Below, in pieces: positions 20,734 to 31,575 of a DNA stretch of 64,000 nt. The translations under genes and the position numbers were made by a program. The stretch comes from Adiantum capillus-veneris (lineage: Eukaryota; Streptophyta; Polypodiopsida; Polypodiales; Pteridaceae): contig CM043962.1 in the NCBI GenBank assembly GCA_014529385.2, forward strand, positions 128,455,074-128,519,073, given 5' to 3'. Position 1 is the first letter of the stretch; each line of letters begins with the position of its first letter. Below the pieces are notes generated by a model. It saw only the letters and a list, made by a program, of their open reading frames with translations. It made no database searches and had not been told where the DNA came from.

Positions 20734-20960
20734 TGTTGGAATTAGGGTTGTAGAGAAACGCACATAGCTTGGAGAAGATGAAGGAAACTCAAACCACACA
20801 ATAGAGAGTATATTACTTAGTGTGCAATGGAAAGATAGATAGCCCTAGGGTGATGGGTGTATATACAATGCACGGGGGAAAAAACCTCCTAAAGAGGGAA
20901 AAAATGTCCCGGTGGTCCTAGTGTGTTCACACACATCACTACCACATGTATATGGTAATA
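20734..20960 (-). repeat. COP-A2 5' LTR (227 bp)
   Basis: Same length and sequence family as the COP-A1 LTRs. On the element strand it begins TATTACC instead of TGTTACC, so the terminal TG is mutated. Confidence 0.9.
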
Positions 20961-21040
20961 ATTATCAAGCCAGGGTAATGCCCAGGTGAACCACCTCTTA
21001 GATATCAAGAGTTAAATAATTACGAGGTGGCGCTCGACAC

Positions 21041-21041
<1 letters not shown>
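20961..21041 (+). repeat. GYP-1 3' LTR, continuation
   Basis: ATTATCAAGCCAGGGTAATG continues the LTR started at 16102 and matches GYP-2 at 45372 onward. About 75 bases present in GYP-2 (45430-45515) are missing before the GT repeat. Confidence 0.78.

Positions 21042-21080
<39 letters not shown>
21042..21080. repeat. (GT)n microsatellite at LTR/R1 junction
   Basis: About 38 bases of GT. The same GT tract lies at the same place in GYP-2 (45529-45554). Confidence 0.92.
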
Positions 21081-22393
21081 TGTTCCTTGCTTGGCTACCT
21101 GCTTTGCTGTAGGTATAGTGCACGTAAATGGATTTGATAAGAGAGATTGTGGGCTTGCAGTGTCTCTCTCCAGAGGCTACAACTCTTTAGAAGCTGATAC
21201 TTTCACTACCTCTAACTTTGCTTCGTACTCGCCTAGATAATCAGGCAAGGTAGCCAATGTCGTAGCTTTGCTCTCATCATCGCTATTTTGAGATTTAGAG
21301 CTTGGTATAGACACACTCAAATATTTAGAGTCATTCAATTGCTTGGATAAATCTTGAAAGGAAAGAGGCAGAGGTGCTTGTTTTGCCACGTCTAACTTTT
21401 GTTGCACTTCTTTGCACAAACTCATTTGCACCATTACATCAAGTTCTTTTACCCTTAGAGGTGTCAAGATTTTCTCAGTTTGCTTCGGCCTTTAGCTTAG
21501 ATGTTGGATCTTCCTTGTGTATGCCCAAGAGTGCTCTAACCTCTGCACTCTCGTTTTCTATGGACACTTCATCATCTTTAGTGTCTTGCACTACTAGTTA
21601 TTGAATATCTTCTTTCACCGCTTGGGCTTTACTACGTTCTAGTGGACACTCCCTCGTTCTTACAAACTGTGGAAATCTAATTTTAAGTTATGGGATTCAG
21701 CGTAATTTGAAGCTTTTCTTGCCACTTAGGTAAGAAGAGCGTGATTGTACTCTTCTAAGAGCCTGTGGAATTCCAGTCCAATCAAGGCAATTTTGGTACT
21801 AAAATTGTCAAAATTGGAATGGTAGATATGGCAATTGTGACGACAGACTTTGAATCCCCTTGGCATGAGGATTCCAAATGTATAAAATTCTTACGATTTT
21901 GAACCAACAAAAATTGGAGGGATTCTAGTGGAATTAGGGCGATTCTAGATCAGGGAGCTTGGTCGCATTTGAGCTTTGTTCCTAACCCAAGCTGGTTACC
22001 TATTCATGCACCACAATTATCTTTAAGAACCCTAATATTTTTGTCATTATCTGTTGGTGCTCCAATATTTTCCCACCCTTTTTTTGAGTTGTTAATCCCT
22101 TGCCACATTGACAGTAATCATTTTGTAACTTGGAGGTGTCATATTATCTTCCACCAAAAAAGAAAAAACCCACCTTGATGATAAGAGAAATTGGAGAAAA
22201 TAAAATTTGATCAAGTTAATGATATTTGATGTGGAGTGTCCCCATGGAAAGCTTAAAACTAGTGGAAAACCTTCCAAACCCTACTCAACTCATCATGATT
22301 GTATTTGGCTAGGTTAGTGGGAGGAGGGGCTTGCATTTAGCTGCCACTTTTTATGATGCCACTTCGCGACCAAGAATTAGCGATGCCGCCTTT
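21080..22393. repeat. Repeat R1, copy A
   Basis: About 1.3 kb recurring at 45581-46361 (truncated, same orientation) and 61706-62940 (inverted). It begins with GTTCCTTGCTTGGCTxCCTG, contains an antisense coding-like region (21177-21680), then AT-rich text with GATTTTGAACCAACAAAAA and ATTAGGGCGATTCTAGATC. It ends near AGAATTAGCGATGCC. Copies A and B both follow a Gypsy 3' end across a GT tract; copy C does not. Confidence 0.82.
21177..21680 (-). pseudogene. R1 antisense reading frame, copy A
   Basis: The clearest part (21467-21177) reads RVKELDVMVQMSLCKEVQQK, APLPLSFQDLSKQLND, SKYLSVSIPSSKSQNSDDES, ATTLATLPDYLGEYEAK. Upstream, in other frames, lie remnants seen more clearly in copy C (KAQAMKKEMQELVVQDIK). 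It is charged and Ser/Lys/Glu rich and looks like a coiled-coil or gag-like product. No family is recognised. It is antisense to the adjacent Gypsy element. Frameshifts are present in every copy. Confidence 0.45.
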
Positions 22394-22554
22394 AGACCCG
22401 GATTCAACGCAGCCAGGAGTATCAACTTAATGCACCAAAATTAAGAAAATCTTGCAATGATTTCAATCATGAATCAAGAGAAGGACCGTATTAACAAGAA
22501 AGGAGGTGGGGAAATACAAATAGCGTAGATTAATGATTTGGAAAGGCATCTAGG
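22394..22554. other. Short spacer between R1 and inverted arm A
   Basis: No feature recognised. Confidence 0.3.
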
Positions 22555-23623
22555 GGGTGTCCCAAGCGGGAACTCTACACATGCTCTAAATGGCTCTGCA
22601 GAGAACATTTTTATGCCACAGAGCTCATCTACAGAGGACAGTTTTCTGCCACAGAGAACAATGTGCGTCCCAAGGAGGAAATCTGCACACGACTCTGCAG
22701 AGAACATTTTTGTGCCACAAAGCTCATCCATAGAGAACAATTTTCTTCCACGAAAAACAACGTGCAACCCAAGTAGGAACTCTACACATGGCTCTGGAAA
22801 GAACAATTTTCTGCCACAGTGCTCATCTATAGAGAACAATTTTTTGCCATAGAGCTCAGCATATGCTGATGTAGGAATAAAATGAGTAGTAGCAAAAGGA
22901 GGTAGTGATGATTGAGTGAAGACTCCACCCTATTAGGTAGATTGTGTTTTAGAGCTAAAGTCAAAAGTGAAAGTTTATACTTGGCGTGGCATGCACATAG
23001 CCATACTTGCAACATTGCGTCTAAGTAAGTGGCGTAGACTTGAGGATCAAGTATTGGAGTTTCGGGGACCTGATGCAAAATTGAAAGAAGGTGTATTGTT
23101 GCTCAATGCAGCCTCATTAGATTTGCCGTACGACATCATTGATGGAGCTCTTTAGCTAAGAATGCCTTCATCGCAATATAGCAACTTGCTTCCTAGTCCT
23201 TTGTCCCAGCTTTTAGCTCTTTGGCAAAAAATAATGGGGCTTATTGACAAGTACATCATGTCAGGGAGCAGCGGAATGATTTACAATAGTAGGTTCTTGA
23301 AGATGCTCATTGTAGACTGCTGTATTTTTGATACAGAGATCTTGGGAGCACAAAGGATTGTAGATGACTATGCAGGGTGCCTTGTCTCAATAGATTTGCA
23401 AGCTGAAGTTGTATTCGAATGCGTGAGCTCCACTGATGATGTGGCTGAGACATGGGAGAAATGTAAAAGCTACATAGTTTGTCACATGGCAAAATTGACG
23501 GTTGGCATTTGTGATCGTGTCGACAAGAAGGAGGTACGATTTCAATTCACACCATTTCATGCATGTTGTAGGCTTATAATTAATTGTTCACGCTTTGTTT
23601 TGAAGTACATCAATTGGAATTAA
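22538..23623 (+). pseudogene. Uncharacterised ORF with 33-residue repeats (arm A copy)
   Basis: Three blocks (22538-22852, 22967-23155, 23162-23623) lie in one frame, broken by a few stops. The first block holds a 33-residue tandem repeat encoded by 99-bp units at about 22594, 22693 and 22792: SAENIFMPQSSSTEDSFLPQ, SAENIFVPQSSSIENNFLPR, SGKNNFLPQCSSIENNFLP. The second block is VYTWRGMHIAILATLRLSKW then RLEDQVLEFRGPDAKLKEG. The third includes MIYNSRFLKMLIVDCCIF and ETWEKCKSYIVCHMAKL. A possible splice donor (GAGGTACGA) follows DKKE near 23530. The family is not recognised. The same protein is recoverable from arm B, so it was coding before duplication. Confidence 0.5.
22585..22855. repeat. 99-bp coding minisatellite (about 2.7 units)
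   Basis: Period 99 keeps the reading frame; see the ORF at 22538-23623. Shorter, rearranged units occur in arm B at about 31340-31550. Confidence 0.8.
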
Positions 23624-24440
23624 AGTAACGTCAAATTGTCTATATCCTCGTCCTCTTTATGCATTTAAAGTTTCATATTTTGTTAGCTAAACATTATGTT
23701 TTCCGCTAATCATATATATTAAAGTCTGGTTTATGGTTAGTGGTCTCAATCATTTTGGTTAATTAAATGTTTGTTCTTTGCAAAAAACTCTAAGCCAATA
23801 TGTCCCTACGATTTCAAAAAATTGTCATTAATTAGAATCTTGCAAATCCCGCCTGTGGAAAAGCAGGAGGTGTATAGGGTGGTGCGGAATGCAGGGAGGA
23901 GTCTGCAGATTTAGGCATTCGGCCGAGGTAGATTGGCAGAGAGCAAGCAAGAAAGGGGTCCAAGGATGGACAAAAGATGTGAGCAGAAGTTGCTAGAGAG
24001 CTGTGAAAGATTGTTTTTCTAATATTTACGTGGGCACCTCTTCAGCATTGGTGGTCCTTGGGTGAGATGGTTATTGTAGTGTTGGTATCGATTTGAGTTA
24101 GTCTGTTTGGGATTGATTACTACATGGGGATGGAGACCAAGAAAGGATTGGCTAAAACTACAAAGAGTGGAGCGGAATCCTAGAAAGATTCTGCCTAATA
24201 TAAGCATGAACCCACCAATATGGTGTATCGTTTGTGTGAGCATCATTCTTTAAAATGAATTTGGTGGAACTTAGCTATTGTGCAAACCACATTTCTTACA
24301 ATTGCTTTGACATTAACCAATTGTAGCTGCCTCTATGAGTGCAAATGAGAATATGACTATGTTATCTAGATGAGCAACTACCATGAACATAAAGCATATA
24401 AAATTAAGGTGAGAAAATAGAGATAGTTACGGTGTCACTC
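23624..24440. other. Non-coding part of arm A
   Basis: AT-rich sequence conserved in arm B (29760-30660) with no reading frame of note. Confidence 0.5.
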
Positions 24441-24923
24441 TACCCGTCGGGGATGCTTGAGCATCACCGCCAACACCAATGCATTGTAGAAGTTGTGGTA
24501 GCCTTTCATGCAAGAAACATTGAATGGGAGGTTACATTGATAGAAAAACTTTTGCTAGGCACTTATGAATTTCTTCTTTCAACATTGGAGCATATTGTCC
24601 ACGCTATGAACATGCTCCTCTTCTCCTTTCTTCTCTAAAAGGGCTTGGAATAGTTAGAGAGCTTGAAAGCATTGGATAATATTGACCTGTACTAAGGGAT
24701 TCGGTCATAACTGGCATTCAATGTGGTCTCACTTATTGCATGAGATGTGTTCGTGGTCTCCCTTGATGTATACATGTACCACCTATTGCTTGTCTTGATA
24801 CTCTCATTTTGCTCCTACAACCACCTCTTTGCTTTTCTCTAGAGGGTAAGGTATTGTGCAAGAACGCTCACATGTTCCAAAATCTTTTGTCGCAGTCACC
24901 TATTTATTCACACAAAAGCAAAA

Positions 24924-24945
24924 ATGCCCGCTTGCTTTGATTCCC

Positions 24946-24998
<53 letters not shown>

Positions 24999-25490
24999 GG
25001 ATCCAATAGAGGCCTTTCCATCCTAATAAAAAATTATACTTTTGAGTGTAGTAGCTACTTAGGGTGTTCAAAAATCCACCAGCTAGCTCTTTCTTTTCTC
25101 GTTTATTTGTTTTACTTCTTTACTTCTCTTTTTCGCTTTTGCACTGTTTTATCTTTATTTCTTTTTCTTTTTGTTGTCAATTGTGTTGGATGGGTGAGTG
25201 GGTGTGTGTTCATACTTGTCGGCTTTTTGTTTTGTTTCCTGCTTTGCTTGGAATTGGCTGGGTGGGTGATGTTTGTGTGTGGATGTGTGTTCTGGCATGG
25301 CTTTTATTTTTGCTCTTATGCTCTCATTTTCATCAACCTATTTGCTAGGGGGAGGGATATCTCTCTAAAACGCGGCCTCTTTATCAACATTTTGGACCGT
25401 TGGATACTACCTACATGGTGTGCCCTCATACAGTGTAGTGAGTTTGCTTTATCTCTTAACTTTTGGTGGTTTTCTTCCTTTGTTTCTTGA
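24924..25490 (+). pseudogene. Hydrophobic ORF shared by three repeat copies (copy 1)
   Basis: After a GA microsatellite read as Glu-Arg repeats, the frame becomes strongly hydrophobic: FCTVLSLFLFLFVVNCVGWV, SGCVFILVGFLFCFLLCLEL, VFWHGFYFCSYALIFINLF, then RGRDISLKRGLFINILDRWI and FALSLNFWWFSSFVS. Three or four stretches could span a membrane. The copies at 28458-28946 (minus) and 53771-54361 (minus) keep the same frame for most of this length. The family is not recognised. Simple pyrimidine-rich DNA can mimic such frames, so coding status is uncertain. Confidence 0.35.
24948..24996. repeat. (GA)n microsatellite in arm A
   Basis: About 49 bases; its counterpart in arm B is a CT tract at 29151-29183. 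Confidence 0.95.
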
Positions 25491-25600
25491 GAAAGGGTGT
25501 CTTGTGGAAAGGGCTGCTGCTAATTATTCCACTTCACAAATGACTTGGTATTCACACCATACCATTGCATCTGGTGGTTTTTTTTGGCTCTATCTTCGTT

Positions 25601-25870
25601 GTCAATTCTCTTTTTCTTGCCTTGCTTGAACTTATGCTACAGATTTAGCTGGCTCCCCTTGCTGGTGATTGCCTTGCTTGAACTTCTACTATAGATTTAG
25701 CCAGCTCGGAGACACTAGCCGTACAAGGAAGTGTCCTCGACATGTGTGAAGCAGCAAAGTGGTGTAAATCTAACAGAATTAGCCATCACACCTAGATCGT
25801 GCTGCTCTCCACGTGTCTTGATGCACTAAAATTACATAACCATACAATCTCATCTAATTAGAAATATTAA
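25601..25870. repeat. Arm A outer edge: short tandem and segment shared with 27995-28090 and 35912-35985
   Basis: TTGCCTTGCTTGAACTT followed by ATTTAGCxxGCTC occurs twice (about 25615 and 25670), as it does inverted at 53700-53815. The stretch 25700-25780 matches, inverted, 35912-35985 (ACGGCTAGTGTCTCCGAG). 25790-25870 matches, inverted, 28010-28090 (TAATTTTAGTGCATCAAGAC). Confidence 0.6.
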
Positions 25871-27779
<1,909 letters not shown>

Positions 27780-28450
27780 GGGGTCTAGGGGGCGTTTGGT
27801 TGTAAAAGGCCTCTATATCTCATGGCCCGGACATTTTTGGGTTATTTGCTAGAGCAGTGATGAGGGAGTCATTAAACAGCTCATGGCCCGAACCAAGATG
27901 GTTATTTAAGGGGGGAGTGCTAATGAGTGGCTATATGTTTGTATGTCTTGTAATATGCATATGTGAGCATTTGTGTTACATTGTAATGTGCCAACCACTA
28001 AATATTCCAAATTAGATGAGATTCTCTGCTTATGTAATTTTAGTGCATCAAGACACTTGTTGGAGAGCAACATGGTCTAGGTGTGATGGCTAATTTTACT
28101 ACGCTAGAATATCAAAATCTCCTATCTGGAATGAGAATAGAGTCCTTATTGGATGAGATTTTCCTGGGAAGCCAACGACCTAGAATATCAAGAGCTCCAA
28201 TTTGGAATGAGAAAACTGATTGTCCCTCGGAATGTCCTTCAAATTTTTTTGAGCTAGCTTGAGTTGTTTGCAGATATGTTGTAATTGTGGACTGTAATAA
28301 TGTTAGTCTTTGTAAATAATTAATTAATTTAGTAAAAAAAATTATTTATTTGGTTGTGTGCACATCAAAATAGAATTAGTAGTTCTAGGGCCTCAAGTGT
28401 GCCTAAATGCGAGCTAGAACACCTCAAAGAGACCCTAGCAAAAAATACCC
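27780..28450 (+). repeat. Repeat R3, copy 1
   Basis: Shared blocks with 51180-51700 and, for its second half, 36290-36670: GTTGTAAAAGGCCTCTATAT, TTTAAGGxGGGAGTG, TTGTAATATGCATATGTGAG, TAATTTTAGTGCATCAAGAC, AGAATATCAAAAxCTCCTAT, GGAATGAGAAAACTGATTGT. The G-rich AAGGGGGGAGT word resembles a polypurine tract, so R3 may be a piece of an LTR element, but no protein is seen. Confidence 0.65.
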
Positions 28451-28457
28451 TGAAGCC

Positions 28458-28946
28458 TTAGTGATTGGGGAATCGGGCCTTCAGAAAGGGTAGACAGACA
28501 AAGATAGAGCCAAAAAAAACCACGAGATGCAATGGTATGGTGTGGAGACCAACCATACCAAGCCATTGTAGAGTGGAATAATTAGCAGCATTCCTCGCCA
28601 CAAGACACCCTTCCTCTAACAAGCAACAAAGGAAGAAGACCACCAAAAAGTTAAGAGACAAAGCAAACTCACCACATTGTAGGAGGGCAATCCATGAACA
28701 CCACACGGGCAGTAGCCAACGGTCCAAAATGTCGATAAAGAGGCACGCTTCTAGAGAGATATCCCTCCTCCAAATAGATAGGTTGATGAAAATGAGAACA
28801 TAAGAGCAAACATAAAAGCCATGCCAGAACAGACACTCAAGCATCCACTTGGAAACACTCACATACCGACCCAATTCCAAGAAAACAAGAAACGAAGTAA
28901 AAACACAAAACAAAAAAAAAGCCGACACGTATGAACACACACCCAC
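28458..28946 (-). pseudogene. Hydrophobic ORF (copy 2, arm B)
   Basis: 162 residues matching copy 1 through ECLFWHGFYVCSYVLIFINL, RRDISLEACLFIDILDRWLL, QCGEFALSLNFLVVFFLCCL and continuing to NYSTLQWLGMVGLHTIPLHL and VVFFGSIF. The same C-terminal text is found in copy 3, so this end is conserved as well. Confidence 0.35.
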
Positions 28947-29150
28947 TCACCTACCCAACACAATTGACAACAAAAAGAAAAAGAAATAAAGAGAAAACAT
29001 TGCAGAAGCAAAAAAGAGAATTAAACTAGTAAAACAAATAAACGAGAAAAGAAAGAGCTAGCTGGTGGAGTTTGGAACACTCTAAGTAAGTAATGCACTC
29101 AAAAGTACAATTTCTAAGTAGGATGGAAAGGCCTCTATATAGTCGAAACC

Positions 29151-29182
<32 letters not shown>

Positions 29183-29183
29183 A
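29151..29183. repeat. (CT)n microsatellite in arm B
   Basis: CT dinucleotides with one interruption (CTCG). Confidence 0.9.
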
Positions 29184-29349
29184 TGGAAATCAAAGCAAGC
29201 AGCATACTTTCTTGTGTGAATAAATAGGTGACAACGACAAAAGATTTTTGGAAGTGCGAACCCTCTTGCACAATACCTTAGCCTCTAGAGAAAAGCAAAG
29301 AGGTGGCCGTAGGAGCAAAATGAGAGTATCAAGACAAGAAACAAGTGCT

Positions 29350-29470
29350 ACATGCATACATCAAATGAGACCACGGACACATCTCATGCAACAAGTGAGA
29401 CGACAAACACATCTCATGCAAATGAGACCACGAACACATCTCATGCAACAAGTGAGACGACATTGAATGC
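29350..29470. repeat. Short tandem, about 36-bp units, arm B
   Basis: GAGACCACGxACACATCTCA and CAAGTGAGACGACAAACACA alternate three to four times. Arm A holds only one or two such units (about 24720-24780), so the array expanded or shrank after duplication. Confidence 0.65.
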
Positions 29471-30664
29471 CAGCAATGACTGAATCACTTAATATAGGTC
29501 AATATTATCCAATGCCTTGAAGCTCTCTAGCTATTCCATGCTCTTTTAGAGAAGAAAGGAGAAGAGCAACATGTTCATGGCATGGACAATATGCTCCAAA
29601 GTTGAAAGAAGCAATTCAAAACTGCCTAGCAAAAGTTTTTCTATCCATGTAACCTCGCATTCAACGTTGTTTGAAGGAAAGGTTACTGCAACTTCTACAA
29701 TGCATTGATGTTGGGCACGATGCTCAATCATCCTCGATGGATAGAGTGACATCGTAAGTATATCTATTTTCTCACCTTAATTTTATATGCTTTATGTTCA
29801 TGCTAGTTGCTCATTCAGATAATGTTGTCTTATTCTAATTTGCACTCACAAAGGTAGCTATAATTGGTTAAGGTCAAAGCAGTTTAAAAAATGTGGCTCA
29901 CTCAATAGCTAAGTTCCACCAAAGCCATTGAAAAGAATGATGCTCACACAAACGATACTTCATACTGGTGGGTTTGTGCTTATATTAGGTAAAATCTTTC
30001 TAGGATTACGCTCCAGTCTTTGTACTTTCAGCCAATCCTTGCTTGGGTGCTAGCCCAAAAAACCCATGCAAGAATCGATCCCAGACAAACTAACTCAAAT
30101 CAATACCAACACTATGATAACCATCTCACCCAAGGATCGCCAGTGCTAAAGAGGTGCCCGCATAAATATAAAAGAAACTAGTCTTTCACAATTCTCCAAC
30201 AACTTTTGCTCACACCTTCTACATAGCCTAGCACCCCTTTCTTACCTACTCTCTGCCAATCTACCTCGGCTTGATGCATAAGTCCGCAATGTCTTCCCTG
30301 CATTCCGGACTACCTTGTACACCTCCTGCTTTTCCATAGGCCAGATCTCGCAAGATTCCGATTAATGACAATTTTTTGAAATAGTAGAGAGACATACCGG
30401 CTTAGGGTTTTTTGCAAAGAACAAACATTTAATAAACCAAAATGTTTGAGACCACTAACCATAAACCAGACTTAATATACGATTAGCAAAAAACAAAATG
30501 TTTAGCTAACTAAATATGAACCTTCAAATGCATAAAGAGGGTGAGGATATAGACAATTTGATGTTACCTTAATTTCAATTGATATACTTCAAAACAAAGC
30601 ATGAACAATTAACTATAAGCCTACAACATGCATGAAATGGTGTAAATTGAAAGTGTACCTCCTT

Positions 30665-31575
30665 CTTGTCGACATGATCACAAGTGTCAATTGTCAATTT
30701 TGCCCTGTGGACAAGCTATGTAGCTTTTACATTTCTCCCATGTCTCGGCCACATTATTAGTGGCACTCATATATTTGAATACAACTTCAGCTTGCAAATT
30801 TGTTGGGGCAATGGGCCTTGCATAGTCATCTGCAATCCTTTGTGCTCCCAAGCTCTCCATATAAAAGATACAACAGTCCACAATGAGCATCTTCTGAACC
30901 TGCTATTGTAAATCATTTCTCTGCTCTTGATATGATGTACTTGTTGGTAAGCCCCTGTCAAAGAGCTAAAAGTTGGAACAAAGGGCCAAGGATAAAGTTG
31001 GTATACTGCGATGAAGGCATTCTAAGCCAAAGAGCTCCATCAACGACGTTGTACTACAAATCTAATGAGGTCGCATTGAGCAACAATCCACCTACTTTCA
31101 ATTTTGCATCAGATCCCCAAAACTCCAATACTTGATCCTCAAGTCTACACCACTTACTTAGACGCAATGTTGCAGGTAAGGCTATGGGCATGCCATGCCA
31201 AGTATAAACTTTCACTTTTGGCTTTAGCTCTAGAACACAATCTACTCCATAGAGTGGAGTCTTCTCTACTACTTTTGCTGCTACTCCTTCTATTCTTGCG
31301 TCGGCATATGTTGAGATCCGTGGCAAAAACTATTCTCTATAGATGAGCTCTATGGCAAAAAATTGTTCTCTACGGACTCGTGTGTAGAGTTCCTGCTTGG
31401 GACGCACGTTGTTCTCTATGGCAGAAAAATGTTCTCTGTAGAGCCGTGTGCAGAGTTCCTGCTTGGGACACACGCAATTCTCTATGGTAGAAAACCATTT
31501 TTTGTAGATGATCTCTGTGGCAGAAAAATGTTCTCTGTAGAGCCGTTTAGAGCATGCATCGAATCGGAGCTCCTC
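30665..31575 (-). pseudogene. Uncharacterised ORF with 33-residue repeats (arm B copy)
   Basis: Counterpart of 22538-23623. It begins with the repeat region (STENIFLPQRSSTKNGFLP), then MPRISTYADARIEGVAAK, VYTWHGMPIALPATLRLSKW, RLEDQVLEFWGSDAKLKVGG, MIYNSRFRR and ETWEKCKSYIACPQGKI. Stops and frameshifts fall at different places than in arm A, so the two copies decayed independently. Where both agree, the ancestral protein can be inferred. Confidence 0.5.

Larger units (their letters stand above)
16138..20960 (-). mobile_element. Ty1/Copia LTR retrotransposon COP-A2, nested in the GYP-1 LTR
   Basis: A minus-strand element of 4,823 bp with perfect target duplication ATTAT (16133-16137, 20961-20965). 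Joining the flanks restores the continuous LTR text seen in GYP-2 (ACATTATCAAGC). It is the same family as COP-A1 by LTR and protein sequence. The 5' LTR is 227 bp; the 3' LTR is 273 bp because of an internal 46-bp duplication. Defects include a large gag deletion replaced by a small inverted segment, an about 100-bp integrase deletion, frameshifts, and a DSDWAG to DSNWAC change in RNase H. The PBS is canonical. More LTR differences than in COP-A1 suggest it is older. Confidence 0.92.
22555..25600 (+). repeat. Inverted duplication, arm A (about 3 kb)
   Basis: Arm A matches the reverse complement of 28500-31575 in the same order along its length. Anchors: CTCTGCAGAGAACATTTTT repeats (22594 with about 31540), TTTATACTTGGCGTGGCATG (22972 with about 31195), ATGATTTACAATAGTAGGTT (23276 with about 30910), GATATTTACGTGGGCACC-type text (about 24030 with 30160), the GA/CT tract (24949 with 29160) and GGTTTTTTTTGGCTCTATC (about 25580 with 28505). 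Outside these limits the arms diverge. A partial third copy lies at 53690-54931. Confidence 0.85.
28500..31575 (-). repeat. Inverted duplication, arm B (about 3 kb)
   Basis: Reverse-complement partner of 22555-25600; anchors are listed there. It ends abruptly near 31575, where the COP-B2 sequence begins. Arms differ by scattered substitutions and small indels, so the duplication is not very recent. Confidence 0.85.
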
